A DNA stretch of 64,000 nt from Janthinobacterium saanense (GTDB lineage: Bacteria; Pseudomonadota; Gammaproteobacteria; Burkholderiales; Burkholderiaceae_D): NCBI RefSeq assembly GCF_014200675.1, contig NZ_JACHCI010000003.1, positions 124,001 through 188,000 on the forward strand, given 5' to 3'. Positions 9,033-18,300 of the stretch are shown here, piece by piece; position 1 is the stretch's first letter, and each line of letters begins with the position of its first letter. The translations under genes were made by a program, and so were the position numbers. A model generated the notes under the pieces. It did not search any database, was not told the DNA's origin, and worked only from the letters and a program-made list of their open reading frames with translations.

Positions 9033-9459
9033 GGAAAGGCTTGCCGAAAGGGTCCAGTTCGGACCGGCTTTCCTCGATAAAGCCCATATGGCGGTAAAAA
9101 TCGTGGCCTTGCGTATTGTGTTCGTTGACGTCGACGGCGGTCGCGCCCAGCTTGTCCGTGGCGTAGCTCATCAGGGTACGGCCGGCGCCATTGCCGCGCT
9201 GATCAGGACGCACGAACAGCATCTCGATCTTGTGCGCCTCGACGCACATAAAGGCATACGCATTGTCGTCAGTGCAGCGCAATACATGCAGCGACTGTAC
9301 GCTGGTGGCACGCGCCAGCTCGATACGGACAAAAGGACTGAGGAAATCGATATCGGCAGGGCTGAGGAAATCGTGGGTGGCGATGACGGCAGCATGCCAG
9401 ACGTCGAACAAGTGCGGCAGGTCGCTCACTTGGGCAGGGCGGATGGTGTGGTGGTTCAT
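8977..9459 (-). CDS. GNAT family N-acetyltransferase (YjaB-like)
   Basis: 160 residues, the usual length of a single GNAT domain. The acetyl-CoA pyrophosphate-binding loop is seen in VRPDQRGNGAGRTLM, and the family's C-terminal motif in VDVNEHNTQGHDFYRHMGF. The overall pattern resembles YjaB-type acetyltransferases; the acceptor substrate is unknown. The last ~15 residues (KLAKNGEKITKNH) are encoded within copy 2 of a 105-bp direct repeat, so this tail may be a recent addition or the source of the repeat. It runs convergent to proX and follows the acyl-CoA-binding protein gene on the same strand, separated by a terminator. Confidence 0.88.
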   Translation of the reverse strand: MNHHTIRPAQVSDLPHLFDVWHAAVIATHDFLSPADIDFLSPFVRIELARATSVQSLHVLRCTDDNAYAFMCVEAHKIEMLFVRPDQRGNGAGRTLMSYATDKLGATAVDVNEHNTQGHDFYRHMGFIEESRSELDPFGKPFPMLHLKLAKNGEKITKNH

Positions 9460-9470
9460 GATGCATCGGT

Positions 9471-9503
9471 AAAAAAAGCTGCCCCGGACGGCGCCAGGGC
9501 AGG
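9471..9503 (-). terminator. intrinsic terminator after the acyl-CoA-binding protein gene
   Basis: Stem CTGCCC (9479-9484) with GGGCAG (9497-9502), extended by inner G-C pairs. On the minus strand it is followed by a run of seven T (A at 9471-9477). Confidence 0.7.
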
Positions 9504-9517
9504 CATAGCGCGGAAGT

Positions 9518-9772
9518 TTAGTCTTTCAAATCTTCGATCAGATCAATGTATTGCTGCTGCGCATCTTCTTTCGAGGTGCCAGCCAGGGCTGTCCACGCGT
9601 CAAATTTGGCGCGGTTGACGAAATCGGTCATGCCAGGGCGCTCGCCGGTGGCGTCGCCGTTCGCAGCTTGCTTGAACAGTGCGTAGATTTTCAGCAAGGT
9701 CATATTGTCCGGACGTTCGGACAGGGTCTTGGAATCGAGCTGTGCTTGGTCGAATTGCTCTTGTAGACTCAT
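9518..9772 (-). CDS. acyl-CoA-binding protein
   Basis: 84 residues from the ATG at 9772, preceded by AGGAGATACC. The upstream open frame lacks such a site. The four-helix ACBP fold is indicated by RPDNMTLLKIYALFKQA, then GDATGERPGM and AKFDAWTALAGTSKEDA, which hold the conserved Tyr/Lys/Trp positions that bind the CoA headgroup. It buffers long-chain acyl-CoA in the cytoplasm. It stands alone, with a terminator on its 3' side. No lipid genes adjoin it except the distant hydroxylase of the 10544-14962 operon. Confidence 0.95.
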   Translation of the reverse strand: MSLQEQFDQAQLDSKTLSERPDNMTLLKIYALFKQAANGDATGERPGMTDFVNRAKFDAWTALAGTSKEDAQQQYIDLIEDLKD

Positions 9773-9947
9773 GGTATCTCCTGTGGGCTGGATGAATCGC
9801 TGTGACGAATATCGCTGTGATAAATATTGCTGTAACAAATGGCTGCGCAAGCCCGGCGGAGTGGCCACCGTGCCTGCCGCATATCTGACATCATAGTGAA
9901 AAAAAACGGCCCTGCATTAGAGGGGATACTCAAAACAGAGCTTGCAT

Positions 9948-9971
9948 AAAAAACGCCGCCTGATGGCGGCG
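9948..9971 (-). terminator. intrinsic terminator after the FKBP gene
   Basis: Stem CGCCGCC (9954-9960) / GGCGGCG (9965-9971) with a TGAT loop. On the minus strand it is followed by six T. Confidence 0.88.
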
Positions 9972-9994
9972 CTTGGGACAGTTGACGCTAAGGT

Positions 9995-10351
9995 TTATAC
10001 GCCCAGCAGTTCGACGTCAAAAATCAGGGTAGCGTTCGGTGGAATCGCGCCGCCGGCGCCGCGCGTACCGTAGCCCAGTGCCGAAGGGATGATCAACTGG
10101 CGCTTGCCGCCAATTTTCATGCCTTGTACGCCTTCGTCCCAGCCCTGGATGACGCGGCCGGCGCCCAGCGGGAATTCGAACGGGTCGTTGCGGTCCTTGC
10201 TCGAATCGAATTTCGAACCGGCGCTGCCATCGTCGTTTTGCAGCCAGCCCGTGTAATGCACGACAACATTGTTGCCCGCTTTGGCTTCAGCGCCTTCGCC
10301 GATGACGGTGTCGATGTATTGCAGGCCGGAGGCGGTGGTGATGGTGGACAT
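9995..10351 (-). CDS. FKBP-type peptidyl-prolyl cis-trans isomerase
   Basis: 118 residues from the ATG at 10351, with AAGGAATACT just upstream. A single FKBP domain is visible: VVVHYTGWL, FDSSKDRNDPFEFPLG, VIQGWDEGVQGMKIGGKR, IPSALGYG, and the ending IPPNATLIFDVELLGV. These include the aromatic and Asp residues of the FK506-binding pocket. With no signal peptide it is a cytoplasmic proline isomerase and folding helper. It is a single gene, divergent from the propeller operon that starts at 10544. Confidence 0.95.
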   Translation of the reverse strand: MSTITTASGLQYIDTVIGEGAEAKAGNNVVVHYTGWLQNDDGSAGSKFDSSKDRNDPFEFPLGAGRVIQGWDEGVQGMKIGGKRQLIIPSALGYGTRGAGGAIPPNATLIFDVELLGV

Positions 10352-10543
10352 AGTATTCCTTATGGTTCGGATAAAAGCTTCAGATTGTAGTGCAAGCGCC
10401 GCCAAAGCGCCAAGACGGGTCCTGGCGCAGTCAAAACACGAAAGGACATGCTGCCCGGTAATTGTTCACACAGCAGGGTATTTATTAAAAAAAACAGTGT
10501 TTCAAAGTAAAATGGCTGTTTTGTAATTAACAGTGAACTCATC

Positions 10544-11518
10544 GTGATTGCTATGTTTCGTCGCCTCCACCGCCTGTCTGTACTGTGTTTGCTTTGCTTC
10601 CTGTCCACGGCGCAAGCCGAAGTGGTGGTGGTGCTCAATTCCCGTGACGCCACGGTGCAACTATTGGATCAAAAGACGTACGCACCACTGTCGACTTTTT
10701 CGGTCGGCAAGGAGCCGCATCACTTGATGGAGACGCCAGACGGCAAGTCGCTGATCGTCGCCAGTGCCGTTGGCAATGAATTGATCTTCCTGGACCCGGT
10801 GTCGGGCCAGATCCAGCGCCGCATTCCGAATATCCTCGACCCTTACCAGATCGGTTTTTCGCCAGACCAGAAGTGGTTCATCTCCAATTCCCTGCGCCTG
10901 GACCGCATCGACCTGTATCGTTATGACGGCACCAACCTGACCCTGGCCAAGCGCATCGCGCTGCCGAAAATGCCCAGCCATATGGCATTTACGGAAGACA
11001 GCAGCATGGCCTTCATTACCCAGCAGGGTAGCAACCAGGTCAGCGCCATCGATCTGGCCACGCAAACGGTGAAATGGACCATGCCCGTCGGTCCCGCGCC
11101 AGCTGGCATTACGGTCACGCCGGACGGCAAGTATCTGCTGGTGGGCATCATGGGCAGCGATTACGTGGAAGTGATCGACTGGCGCGCGCAGAAAAGCATC
11201 AAGCGCATCAAGGCTGGCGCTGGCGCGCATAATTTTCGCGCGCTCGGTGATAAACGCATGACGTTTGTCTCGAACCGCGTGTCGAACACCATCAATATCA
11301 TCGACCAGACCACGCTGGAAAACGTCGGCACCATCAATGTGCCGGGCGGCCCGGACTGCATGGAAATCACGCCCGATGGCAAGACCATGTGGGTGACTTT
11401 GCGCTGGATCAAGAAAGTGGCCGTGATCGACATTCCCAGCCGCAAGGTCATCAAGCTGATCCCCGTGGGCCGCTCGCCGCACGGTGTGTATTTCTCGCGC
11501 CATTCGCCGCGCATGTGA
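10544..11518 (+). CDS. periplasmic YVTN-type beta-propeller protein
   Basis: 324 residues. A GTG at 10544 and an ATG at 10553 (MFRRLHRL) are both possible starts, and neither has a strong Shine-Dalgarno. A Sec signal ends at STAQA-EVVV. The rest is about seven repeats of the YVTN/YncE type, each with a strand pattern like TPDGKxLLVG or SPDQKWFISN and spacing near 42 residues (EPHHLMETPDGK, PSHMAFTEDSS, APAGITVTPDGK, GPDCMEITPDGK, SPHGVYFS). Such propellers bind proteins or ligands and usually lack an active site. It is the first gene of a five-gene run; the next ATG follows its stop after two bases. Confidence 0.85.
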   Translation: MIAMFRRLHRLSVLCLLCFLSTAQAEVVVVLNSRDATVQLLDQKTYAPLSTFSVGKEPHHLMETPDGKSLIVASAVGNELIFLDPVSGQIQRRIPNILDPYQIGFSPDQKWFISNSLRLDRIDLYRYDGTNLTLAKRIALPKMPSHMAFTEDSSMAFITQQGSNQVSAIDLATQTVKWTMPVGPAPAGITVTPDGKYLLVGIMGSDYVEVIDWRAQKSIKRIKAGAGAHNFRALGDKRMTFVSNRVSNTINIIDQTTLENVGTINVPGGPDCMEITPDGKTMWVTLRWIKKVAVIDIPSRKVIKLIPVGRSPHGVYFSRHSPRM

Positions 11519-11520
11519 GC

Positions 11521-12294
11521 ATGCGCTCACTTTCCTCCTTGTGGCTGCTGCTGGCGTTCTCCAGCCTGCCTGTACAAGCTGCTGCGCCGGTCTGCAAGGG
11601 CACGATTTACCTGACCTTTGACACGGGCAGCCAGTCGCAGGCCCAGTTGATCGCCGATGTACTCAACAAGCATCACGTCAAAGCCACTTTTTTCCTGGCC
11701 AATGAAAAAACCACGCGCGGCGATTATTCGCTGGACCCCAGCTGGGCGCCGTACTGGAAAGCCCGCGTCGCCGAAGGCCATGCCTTTGGTACGCATACGT
11801 TTGACCACGTGTACTGGAAAAAAGATCTGCCCAATGGACTGATCCAGGTCAAGCCGCAGTTCGGCAAGGAGGGCGGCAAGCTGCTTTCCGTCACGCCCGG
11901 GCAGTTTTGTGAACAATTGCGCCGCGTCGACCAGCGATTCCAGGAATTGACCGGGCATCAGCTCGATCCGTTCTGGCGCGCGCCGGGCGGTTATACTTCG
12001 CCCCGGACTTTGGCGGCAGGCAGCGCTTGCGCTTATCGCCACGCGGGCTGGGCGCCGGCCGGGTATTCGGGCGATGAGCTGCCTAGCGACAAGTATCCGA
12101 ACGCCATGCTGCTCAAGAAAGCCCTGGCGAACTTGCGCAGTGGCGATATTTTTATTGCCCACATGGGCATCTGGTCGCGCAAGGATGCGTGGGCGCCTGC
12201 CAACCTCGATGCCCTGGTGACGGGCTTGCAGGACAAGGGCTTTTGCTTCGCCACCTTGCGTGAGCACCCTGACTATGTAAAAAAGAAAGATTAG
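11521..12294 (+). CDS. exported polysaccharide deacetylase
   Basis: 257 residues from the ATG at 11521, two bases after the previous stop. The signal peptide ends near VQAAAPVC. NodB-homology motifs are present: YLTFDTGS (the second metal-site aspartate of TFDDG is replaced by Thr-Gly spacing), GTHTFDH (metal histidines), FWRAPGGY and FIAHMG. Family members remove N-acetyl groups from peptidoglycan, chitin-like or capsular polymers with a divalent metal. The TFDTG motif retains the first aspartate, as seen in many active members. It is coupled to the propeller gene and to the hydroxylase, whose ATG lies two bases after its stop. Confidence 0.88.
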   Translation: MRSLSSLWLLLAFSSLPVQAAAPVCKGTIYLTFDTGSQSQAQLIADVLNKHHVKATFFLANEKTTRGDYSLDPSWAPYWKARVAEGHAFGTHTFDHVYWKKDLPNGLIQVKPQFGKEGGKLLSVTPGQFCEQLRRVDQRFQELTGHQLDPFWRAPGGYTSPRTLAAGSACAYRHAGWAPAGYSGDELPSDKYPNAMLLKKALANLRSGDIFIAHMGIWSRKDAWAPANLDALVTGLQDKGFCFATLREHPDYVKKKD

Positions 12295-12296
12295 CC

Positions 12297-13319
12297 ATGA
12301 TAGCTGCCTTGCTTGCTCCCATCGTTGCCGCGGTGGTCGATACCTTTGGCCAGGCGCAAGGCTGGCTGTTCCAGACGGTGGTTCATCCTGTTGTGTATCA
12401 CCTGGGTTTTGGCGAATTTACCGAAGAAGCCTTCGAAGGCACGGAGTGGCTGTTGATCGGCATGTGCGAGTTGCTGCTGCTGTTCCTGGTGCTGCGTCCG
12501 ATGGAAGCCCTGATCCCTGCGCAAAAGATCACCGATCCACGTGCGCGCTGGAACGATTTTCTTTATACCGTGCTGCACCGTATCGGCCTGTTTTCCGTGC
12601 TGATTTTCTTCACGCTCGACCCGCTGATGGATACGCTGGCCGGCGCCTTGCGCTTCGACAATGTGCGTCCGCTGCACCTTGAAACGCTGTTGCCGGGCAT
12701 CAGTCCGCTCGCCAGCTTCCTGATTTATTTTGTTTTGCTCGACTTTGTCGACTATTGCTATCACCGCGCTTCCCACCATTTCGGCTGGTGGTGGGGCTTG
12801 CACAGCTTGCACCACAGCCAGCAAAACCTGAATCTGTGGAGCGATAACCGCAACCATTTGCTCGATGACTTGCTGCGCGACGTGGTGATGGCCGTGATCG
12901 CGCTGGGCATCGGCGTGCCGCCTGGCCAATATATCTTGCTGGTATCGATTTCGCGCATTTTGCAAAGCTTGCAGCACGCCAATGTAAGGCTGCACTTCGG
13001 CCGCATCGGCGAGCGCCTGCTGGTATCGCCCCGTTTTCACCGCACCCACCATGCGATTGGAATCGGGCATGAATCGAAGGGCAAGGGCAGCATGGGCGGC
13101 TGCAACTTTGGCGTCGTCCTGCCAATTTGGGATATGCTGCTGGGCACCGCCAATTTCTCCACCGGCTATGCACGCACGGGGGTGCGCGACCAGCTGGCCC
13201 GCATCGACCGCAATGGCATCGGTCGGCCGGGGCGCAACTATGGTCGTGGCTTCTGGCAACAACAGTGGCTGGGCTTGCGACGCATGGTGGAATTTGCAAG
13301 AAAAAAAGGACGTTCTTGA
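12297..13319 (+). CDS. membrane fatty acid hydroxylase / sterol desaturase family protein
   Basis: 340 residues with several hydrophobic segments and the family's histidine clusters HRASH, HSLHH and HRTHH, which ligate a di-iron centre. Members hydroxylate or desaturate lipids using O2. In bacteria the substrates include hopanoids, ornithine lipids and fatty acids, and the true one is unknown here. The ATG lies two bases after the deacetylase stop, and its own stop overlaps the next ATG by one base (TGATG), which is strong evidence for one operon. Confidence 0.9.
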   Translation: MIAALLAPIVAAVVDTFGQAQGWLFQTVVHPVVYHLGFGEFTEEAFEGTEWLLIGMCELLLLFLVLRPMEALIPAQKITDPRARWNDFLYTVLHRIGLFSVLIFFTLDPLMDTLAGALRFDNVRPLHLETLLPGISPLASFLIYFVLLDFVDYCYHRASHHFGWWWGLHSLHHSQQNLNLWSDNRNHLLDDLLRDVVMAVIALGIGVPPGQYILLVSISRILQSLQHANVRLHFGRIGERLLVSPRFHRTHHAIGIGHESKGKGSMGGCNFGVVLPIWDMLLGTANFSTGYARTGVRDQLARIDRNGIGRPGRNYGRGFWQQQWLGLRRMVEFARKKGRS

Positions 13320-14146
13320 TGCGCAATGTATTTAATTCCTATGGCCGCGCTTTTCTGTCTCAGCTGCACGGCAAGATGCTGTTGCTGAGCGTATTGCCAT
13401 TTCTGCTGTCGCTGGTGCTGTGGGGCGCGCTGCTATGGGTGGGCTTGCAACCGCTGATCGACAGCCTGCACGCCTTGTTTACGGAGCATGACTTCTTCCA
13501 CGCCAGCGGCCAGATACTGGCCATGGTGGGCCTGGGCATGCTGAAAACCGTGGTCGTGCCCCTGATCGCCATGTTTTTGCTGCTGCCGCTGATGATATTG
13601 ACGGCGCTGATCTTCATGGGCCTGTTCGCCATGCCCGTGATTTCGCGCCACGTGGGTGGCCGACATTTTCCGCAACTGCAAAAAAAACATGGCGGCAGCC
13701 TGCTGGGCAGTGTGGGCACGGCTTTGGCTACTTTTGTGATCTTTATCCTGGCGTGGCTGGTCTTGCTGCCCCTGTATGTGTTTCCGCCGGCGGCCCTGGC
13801 CGCGCAGGCGGTGCTGTGGGGCTGGCTCACTTACCGGGTGATGGCGTACGATGCGCTGGCCGATTACGCCACGGCGGAAGAGCGGCAGGCGGTGACGCGC
13901 GCGCGGCGCTGGCCCTTGCTGGCGATCGGCATGGTTTCGGGCGCGGCCGGTTCTGTGCCGGGCTTGCTGTGGATGGGCGGCGTGATGTCGGTGGTGTTTT
14001 TCCCCTTCATCGCGGCGTTCGCGATCTGGCTGTATGTGCTGATCTTTATTTTTACGGGCCTGTGGTTTCAGTATTACTGCCTGGAAGCGCTGTCGGCCCT
14101 GCGTGGTCAGCGCGGCATGCGGGATGTGGCGCCCGCTGACCTCTGA
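13319..14146 (+). CDS. EI24 domain (CysZ-like) membrane protein
   Basis: 275 residues from the ATG at 13319, overlapping the preceding stop. There are about five to six strongly hydrophobic segments, with a short basic C-terminal tail. The layout and motif FxSYGRAFLSQLHGKM at the start match EI24/CysZ-like proteins. CysZ moves sulfate in E. coli, but most EI24 proteins in betaproteobacteria have no proven substrate. No cysteine-biosynthesis gene is nearby, so a sulfate role is not supported by context. Confidence 0.8.
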   Translation: MRNVFNSYGRAFLSQLHGKMLLLSVLPFLLSLVLWGALLWVGLQPLIDSLHALFTEHDFFHASGQILAMVGLGMLKTVVVPLIAMFLLLPLMILTALIFMGLFAMPVISRHVGGRHFPQLQKKHGGSLLGSVGTALATFVIFILAWLVLLPLYVFPPAALAAQAVLWGWLTYRVMAYDALADYATAEERQAVTRARRWPLLAIGMVSGAAGSVPGLLWMGGVMSVVFFPFIAAFAIWLYVLIFIFTGLWFQYYCLEALSALRGQRGMRDVAPADL

Positions 14147-14176
14147 TCTTAATTTATAGAATTTTAAGGAAGTTTC

Positions 14177-14962
14177 ATGGCTATCGGACTGATCATCATT
14201 GGCGACGAAATCCTGTCGGGCAAGCGTACGGACCAGCATTTCCCGAAAGTGGTGAGCATGCTCAAGGCGCGCGGCTTGCAATTGAGCTGGGCGGAATATG
14301 TGGGCGATGAGCCCGAGCGCATCGTTGCCTTGCTCAAGCGCAGCTTTGCCAGCGGCGATATCGTGTTTTCCTTTGGCGGCATTGGCGCCACGCCCGACGA
14401 CCATACGCGCCAGGCCGCCGCCGACGCGCTGGGCTTGCCGCTGCTGCTGCATCCGCAGGGGAAAATCAATATCCAGCAGCGCATCACGGAAATGGGGCTG
14501 GAGGCGGGCGTGCCGGCCGACTTGAATACACCGGAAAACCTGCATCGTCTGAAGATGGCCGAGTTCGTCCAGGGCGCGGAGCTGATTCCGAATCCGTATA
14601 ACAAGATCGCCGGTTTCGCCGTGCGCGAGCATTATTTTGTACCGGGCTTCCCTGTCATGTCCTGGCCGATGATCGAATGGGTGCTCGATACCCATTACGC
14701 CCATTTGTTCAACCAGGTGCCGCATGCGGAACACGCCTTGCTCGTGTATGAAACGGCAGAATCCCTGCTGACGCCGCTGATGGTGAGGCTGGAAGCGCAA
14801 TATCCCCTGATCAAGGTGTTCAGCCTGCCCAGCGTGGGTGATGCCGTTACCCGCCGTCATATCGAACTGGGCGTGAAAGGCGAGCCGGCACAGGCTGCGG
14901 CCGCCTTTGCCGAGATGTGTGGCGAGCTCGACAGCATGCACGCCGAATACGTCGGGATCTGA
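14177..14962 (+). CDS. molybdopterin-binding (MoaB/Mog, CinA N-terminal-like) protein
   Basis: 261 residues. The N-terminal half is a MoCF-binding fold: IIIGDEILSGKRTDQHFP, FSFGGIGATPDDHTRQAAADALG, and YFVPGFPVMSWPMIEW. It lacks the C-terminal CinA amidase, so it is the short stand-alone form. Such proteins bind a pterin- or nucleotide-like ligand and are linked to NAD salvage or housekeeping in related bacteria; the exact reaction is not known. It lies 30 bases behind the EI24 gene with AAGGAAG before the ATG, so it is probably the last gene of the operon. Confidence 0.88.
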   Translation: MAIGLIIIGDEILSGKRTDQHFPKVVSMLKARGLQLSWAEYVGDEPERIVALLKRSFASGDIVFSFGGIGATPDDHTRQAAADALGLPLLLHPQGKINIQQRITEMGLEAGVPADLNTPENLHRLKMAEFVQGAELIPNPYNKIAGFAVREHYFVPGFPVMSWPMIEWVLDTHYAHLFNQVPHAEHALLVYETAESLLTPLMVRLEAQYPLIKVFSLPSVGDAVTRRHIELGVKGEPAQAAAAFAEMCGELDSMHAEYVGI

Positions 14963-15370
14963 CTTTCCGCCAGCCCCGCGCCGGCAGTTTTCTGCCCGGC
15001 GCGTAGCCCGTTTTGCGCTGCGCCCACGCTACTTTCCAAGGCGCGCCTCCCCAGACGTTGTTTTTTTGCGAAAATCTGCACAGAAGCATGATTTTTGTAC
15101 GCGCTCGACCGTCGTTTTCACGCCGTTGTGGTGGAATGGTGAGCAGGGCTACTTGAAAGAAAAATCAGCTTTGCCCTGTATCGCTTGCGTCTGCTGTAGC
15201 TTGCCTGAGCCTGAAAAATAGTTAATTTGAATCACCGGTCTGGACATTATGTTGAGCAAGTTTAGTTTCCTCCGGCCCCATAGGGCCGCCGCACCTTGCA
15301 CCGCCTTTGCCACTGCTGTTGCCGAGGGCATACCGGACGCCGTCCACACCCCACTTTTCCCGTGCATCCC
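14963..15370. other. 408-base gap between the CinA-like gene and the PBP
   Basis: Holds a candidate hairpin terminator at 14977-15003 and otherwise no convincing gene. An in-frame extension of the PBP upstream to 15296 has no initiator homology. I see no clear promoter, though transcription of the PBP must start here. Confidence 0.5.
14977..15003 (+). terminator. candidate terminator hairpin of the five-gene operon
   Basis: CGCGCCGGCAG pairs with CTGCCCGGCGCG with one bulged C and a short T loop. No run of T follows directly, so it may be Rho-assisted or only an mRNA-stabilising hairpin. Confidence 0.45.
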
Positions 15371-18300
15371 ATGAAAGACACTGGCGTACACCTGGCCCAT
15401 GCCCAAGCGCGGCCGACTCCTGAACCTGAGCCTGATGCGCCACCGCCTGCCGGTCCGCAAAAGCGGCGCCGCACAAGGATCTGGCCGATCTTTTTGATCC
15501 TGCTGCTGGCGCTGATTGGCGCTCTGGTCTGGTTCGTGCTGCGCGAAGTACGCACCTCGGCCCTGCAGGCGGAGTTTTTCAATCGCCTCAGCCGTCAGCT
15601 GACCTACCAGGTTGAGGCGGGGCCGGCGCCTGCCGGCACCATGCACTATCCGCAGCATGGCCCGTATGACGAGCGCCTCGGTTACGCCAGCTTGCCCGAC
15701 TACATCACCAAACTCAATGCGCGCGATTACGCCGTCACGGCGCAGGCGCGCATGTCGCCGAAGATGGTGCAACTGGCCGACATGGGCATTTTTGCCACCT
15801 ACCACGAGAAAAACCGGGCCGGTCTGACCATCCTCGATTGCCGCGCCCAGCCTTTGTTTGCCGCCAGCTATCCGGAACGCATGTTCAATGGTTTTGACGA
15901 AGCGCCGCCTGCGCTGGTGCAAAGCCTGCTGTTCATTGAAAACCGCGAATTGCTCGATCCCGGTACGCCGCAACGCAATCCCGCCGTCGAATGGGACCGC
16001 CTGAGCAAGGCTATCCTCGACAAGGCGCTGAACCTGTTTGGCGGCCATCGCGGTGGCGGCGGCAGTACCTTGGCCACGCAAATTGAAAAATACCGCCATT
16101 CGGAAGATGGCCGCACCAGTTCCATGAAGGACAAACTGTTCCAGATGATGTCGGCCAGCCTGCGCTCTTACCAGGATGGCGAAAATACGGTCGACGCGCG
16201 GCGCAAGATCGTTCTCAATTACATCAATACGGTGCCGCTGTCGGCGAAAAGCGGTTTTGGCGAAGTCAACGGTATCGGCGACGGCATGTGGGTCTGGTAT
16301 GGCCGCCCCTTCGAGGAAGTGAAAACCTTGCTCAATGCCAAGCTCGATCAGCCCGGCAGTGCGCTGGCCTACAAGGAAGCGCTGAGCTTGCTGATCGCCC
16401 AGCGCCGACCTTCGCATTATCTGGTGGCCGGTGGCGCCGACCTGGAAGTGTTGACCAACAGCCATTTGCGCCTGCTGGCGCAGGCCGGTGTGATCTCGCC
16501 GCAACTGCGCGATGCCGCCATCGCCCAGCCGCTGCACCCATCGATGGCCAGCGGCGTGCAGTCCGAAGCTGCCACCTCGTTTGTCACGCGCAAGGCCTCG
16601 AACGCCGTGCGCAATCACCTGGCCAGCATGCTGGGCGATCCGCGCCTGTATAACCTGGACCGCCTGGATTTGAACGTGGTCAGCACGCTTGATGCGCAAG
16701 CGCAAAATGCCGTCACCAAAGTGCTGCGCGAATTGCGCGACCCGGAAGTGGCGAAAGCGGCCGGCCTGACGGGCAAGGGCATGCTGGGCAATGGCGACCC
16801 GGCCAATGTGGTGTACAGCTTTACCTTGCTGCAAAAAGGCGACAAGGCCAACTTGCTGCGCGTGCAGACTGATAACTACGACCAGCCGCTCGACATCAAC
16901 GAAGGCGCCAAGCTGGACCTGGGTTCCACCGCCAAGCTGCGTACCCTGGTCACGTATCTGGACATCATGGATCAGTTGCAGCAGCGCTACAGCGGCATGA
17001 ACGCCGCCGAGCTGGGCAAGGTAGCGGTCGATCCGAAAGACTTGCTGTCGCAATGGGCGATTGCCTACTTCAAACCCTTGCCGCTGGGTGAAGCGCGCAA
17101 CTTGCCAGCCATGCTGGCGGCCGCCATGGAACGCAAATATTCGGGCAGTCCCAATGAAGGTTTCTTCACGGGCGGCGGTTTGCATCATTTCGGCAACTTC
17201 TCCAAGCTCGACGACAGCCGCATCCTGACGGTGCAGCAAGCCTTGCGCCAGTCGACCAACCTGGTGTTCGTGCGCCTGATGCGCGACGTGGCCCGCTACT
17301 ATATGTTCTCGCGCCCCGATTCATCGGCCTCGCTGCTGGCCGACGCCGACGATCCGCGCCGCGCCCAGTATCTGAGCCGTTTTGCCGACAAGGAAGGGCG
17401 CGAATTCCTGCACCGCTTCTATCAAAAGTACCGTGGCAAGAGCGTAGATGAGCAAGAGAAAGTCTTGCTGGCCAGCATACGTCCGACGCCGGTACGCCTG
17501 GCCAATATCTACCGCACCATCAATCCGCAAGGCACACTGGAAGAGTTCGGCGATTTCCTCAGCGCCAACCTGCCATCGCAAAACGAAGTGCCGCCCGAGC
17601 GCGTGGCCAAGATGTACCAGCAATACGCGATGGAAAACTGGTCGCTGGCCGACCGCGGTTATCTGGCCAATGTGCACCCGCTGGAATTGTGGATGGTGGC
17701 GTATTTGCGCCAGCACGAAGGTTCGACCCTGTCGCAGATGGTGGCGGCCAGCGAGAAGCAACGCCAGGAAGTATATAAATGGCTGTTCAATACGCACCGC
17801 AAGCATGCGCAAGACCGCCGCATCGCCAACTTGCTGGAAGTCGAAGGTTTCCTGGAAATTCACCGCCAGTGGAAAAAGATGGGTTACCCCTTCGATTCCC
17901 TGGTGCCATCGTACGCCACCACCCTGGGCGCTTCGGCCGACCGGCCAGCTGCATTGGCGGAGTTGATGGGCATCATCATCAACGATGGCGTGCGCAAACC
18001 GAGCGTGCGCATCGATTCCATGCATTTTGCCGCCGATACGCCGTACGACACCCTGGTCAAGCGCGACGCCAGGGCGAAGGCGGAGCAAGTATTGTCGCCG
18101 GACGTGGCGAAGGCGGTGGCCAAGGCGATCCGTGAAGTGGTGTCGGACGGCACGGCCAAGCGCGCGAAAACCGCCTTTATCGGCGCCGATGGCCAGCCGA
18201 TACCGATGGGCGGCAAGACGGGTACCGGCGACCAGCGTTTCGATGTGTATGGCGCAGGCGGCCGGCTGATCGAGTCGCGGTATGTGAACCGCTCGGCGAC

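Noticed and set aside
15149-17239. Open frame of about 700 codons antisense to the PBP gene
   Set aside because: Same mirror effect; the + strand PBP has all catalytic motifs.
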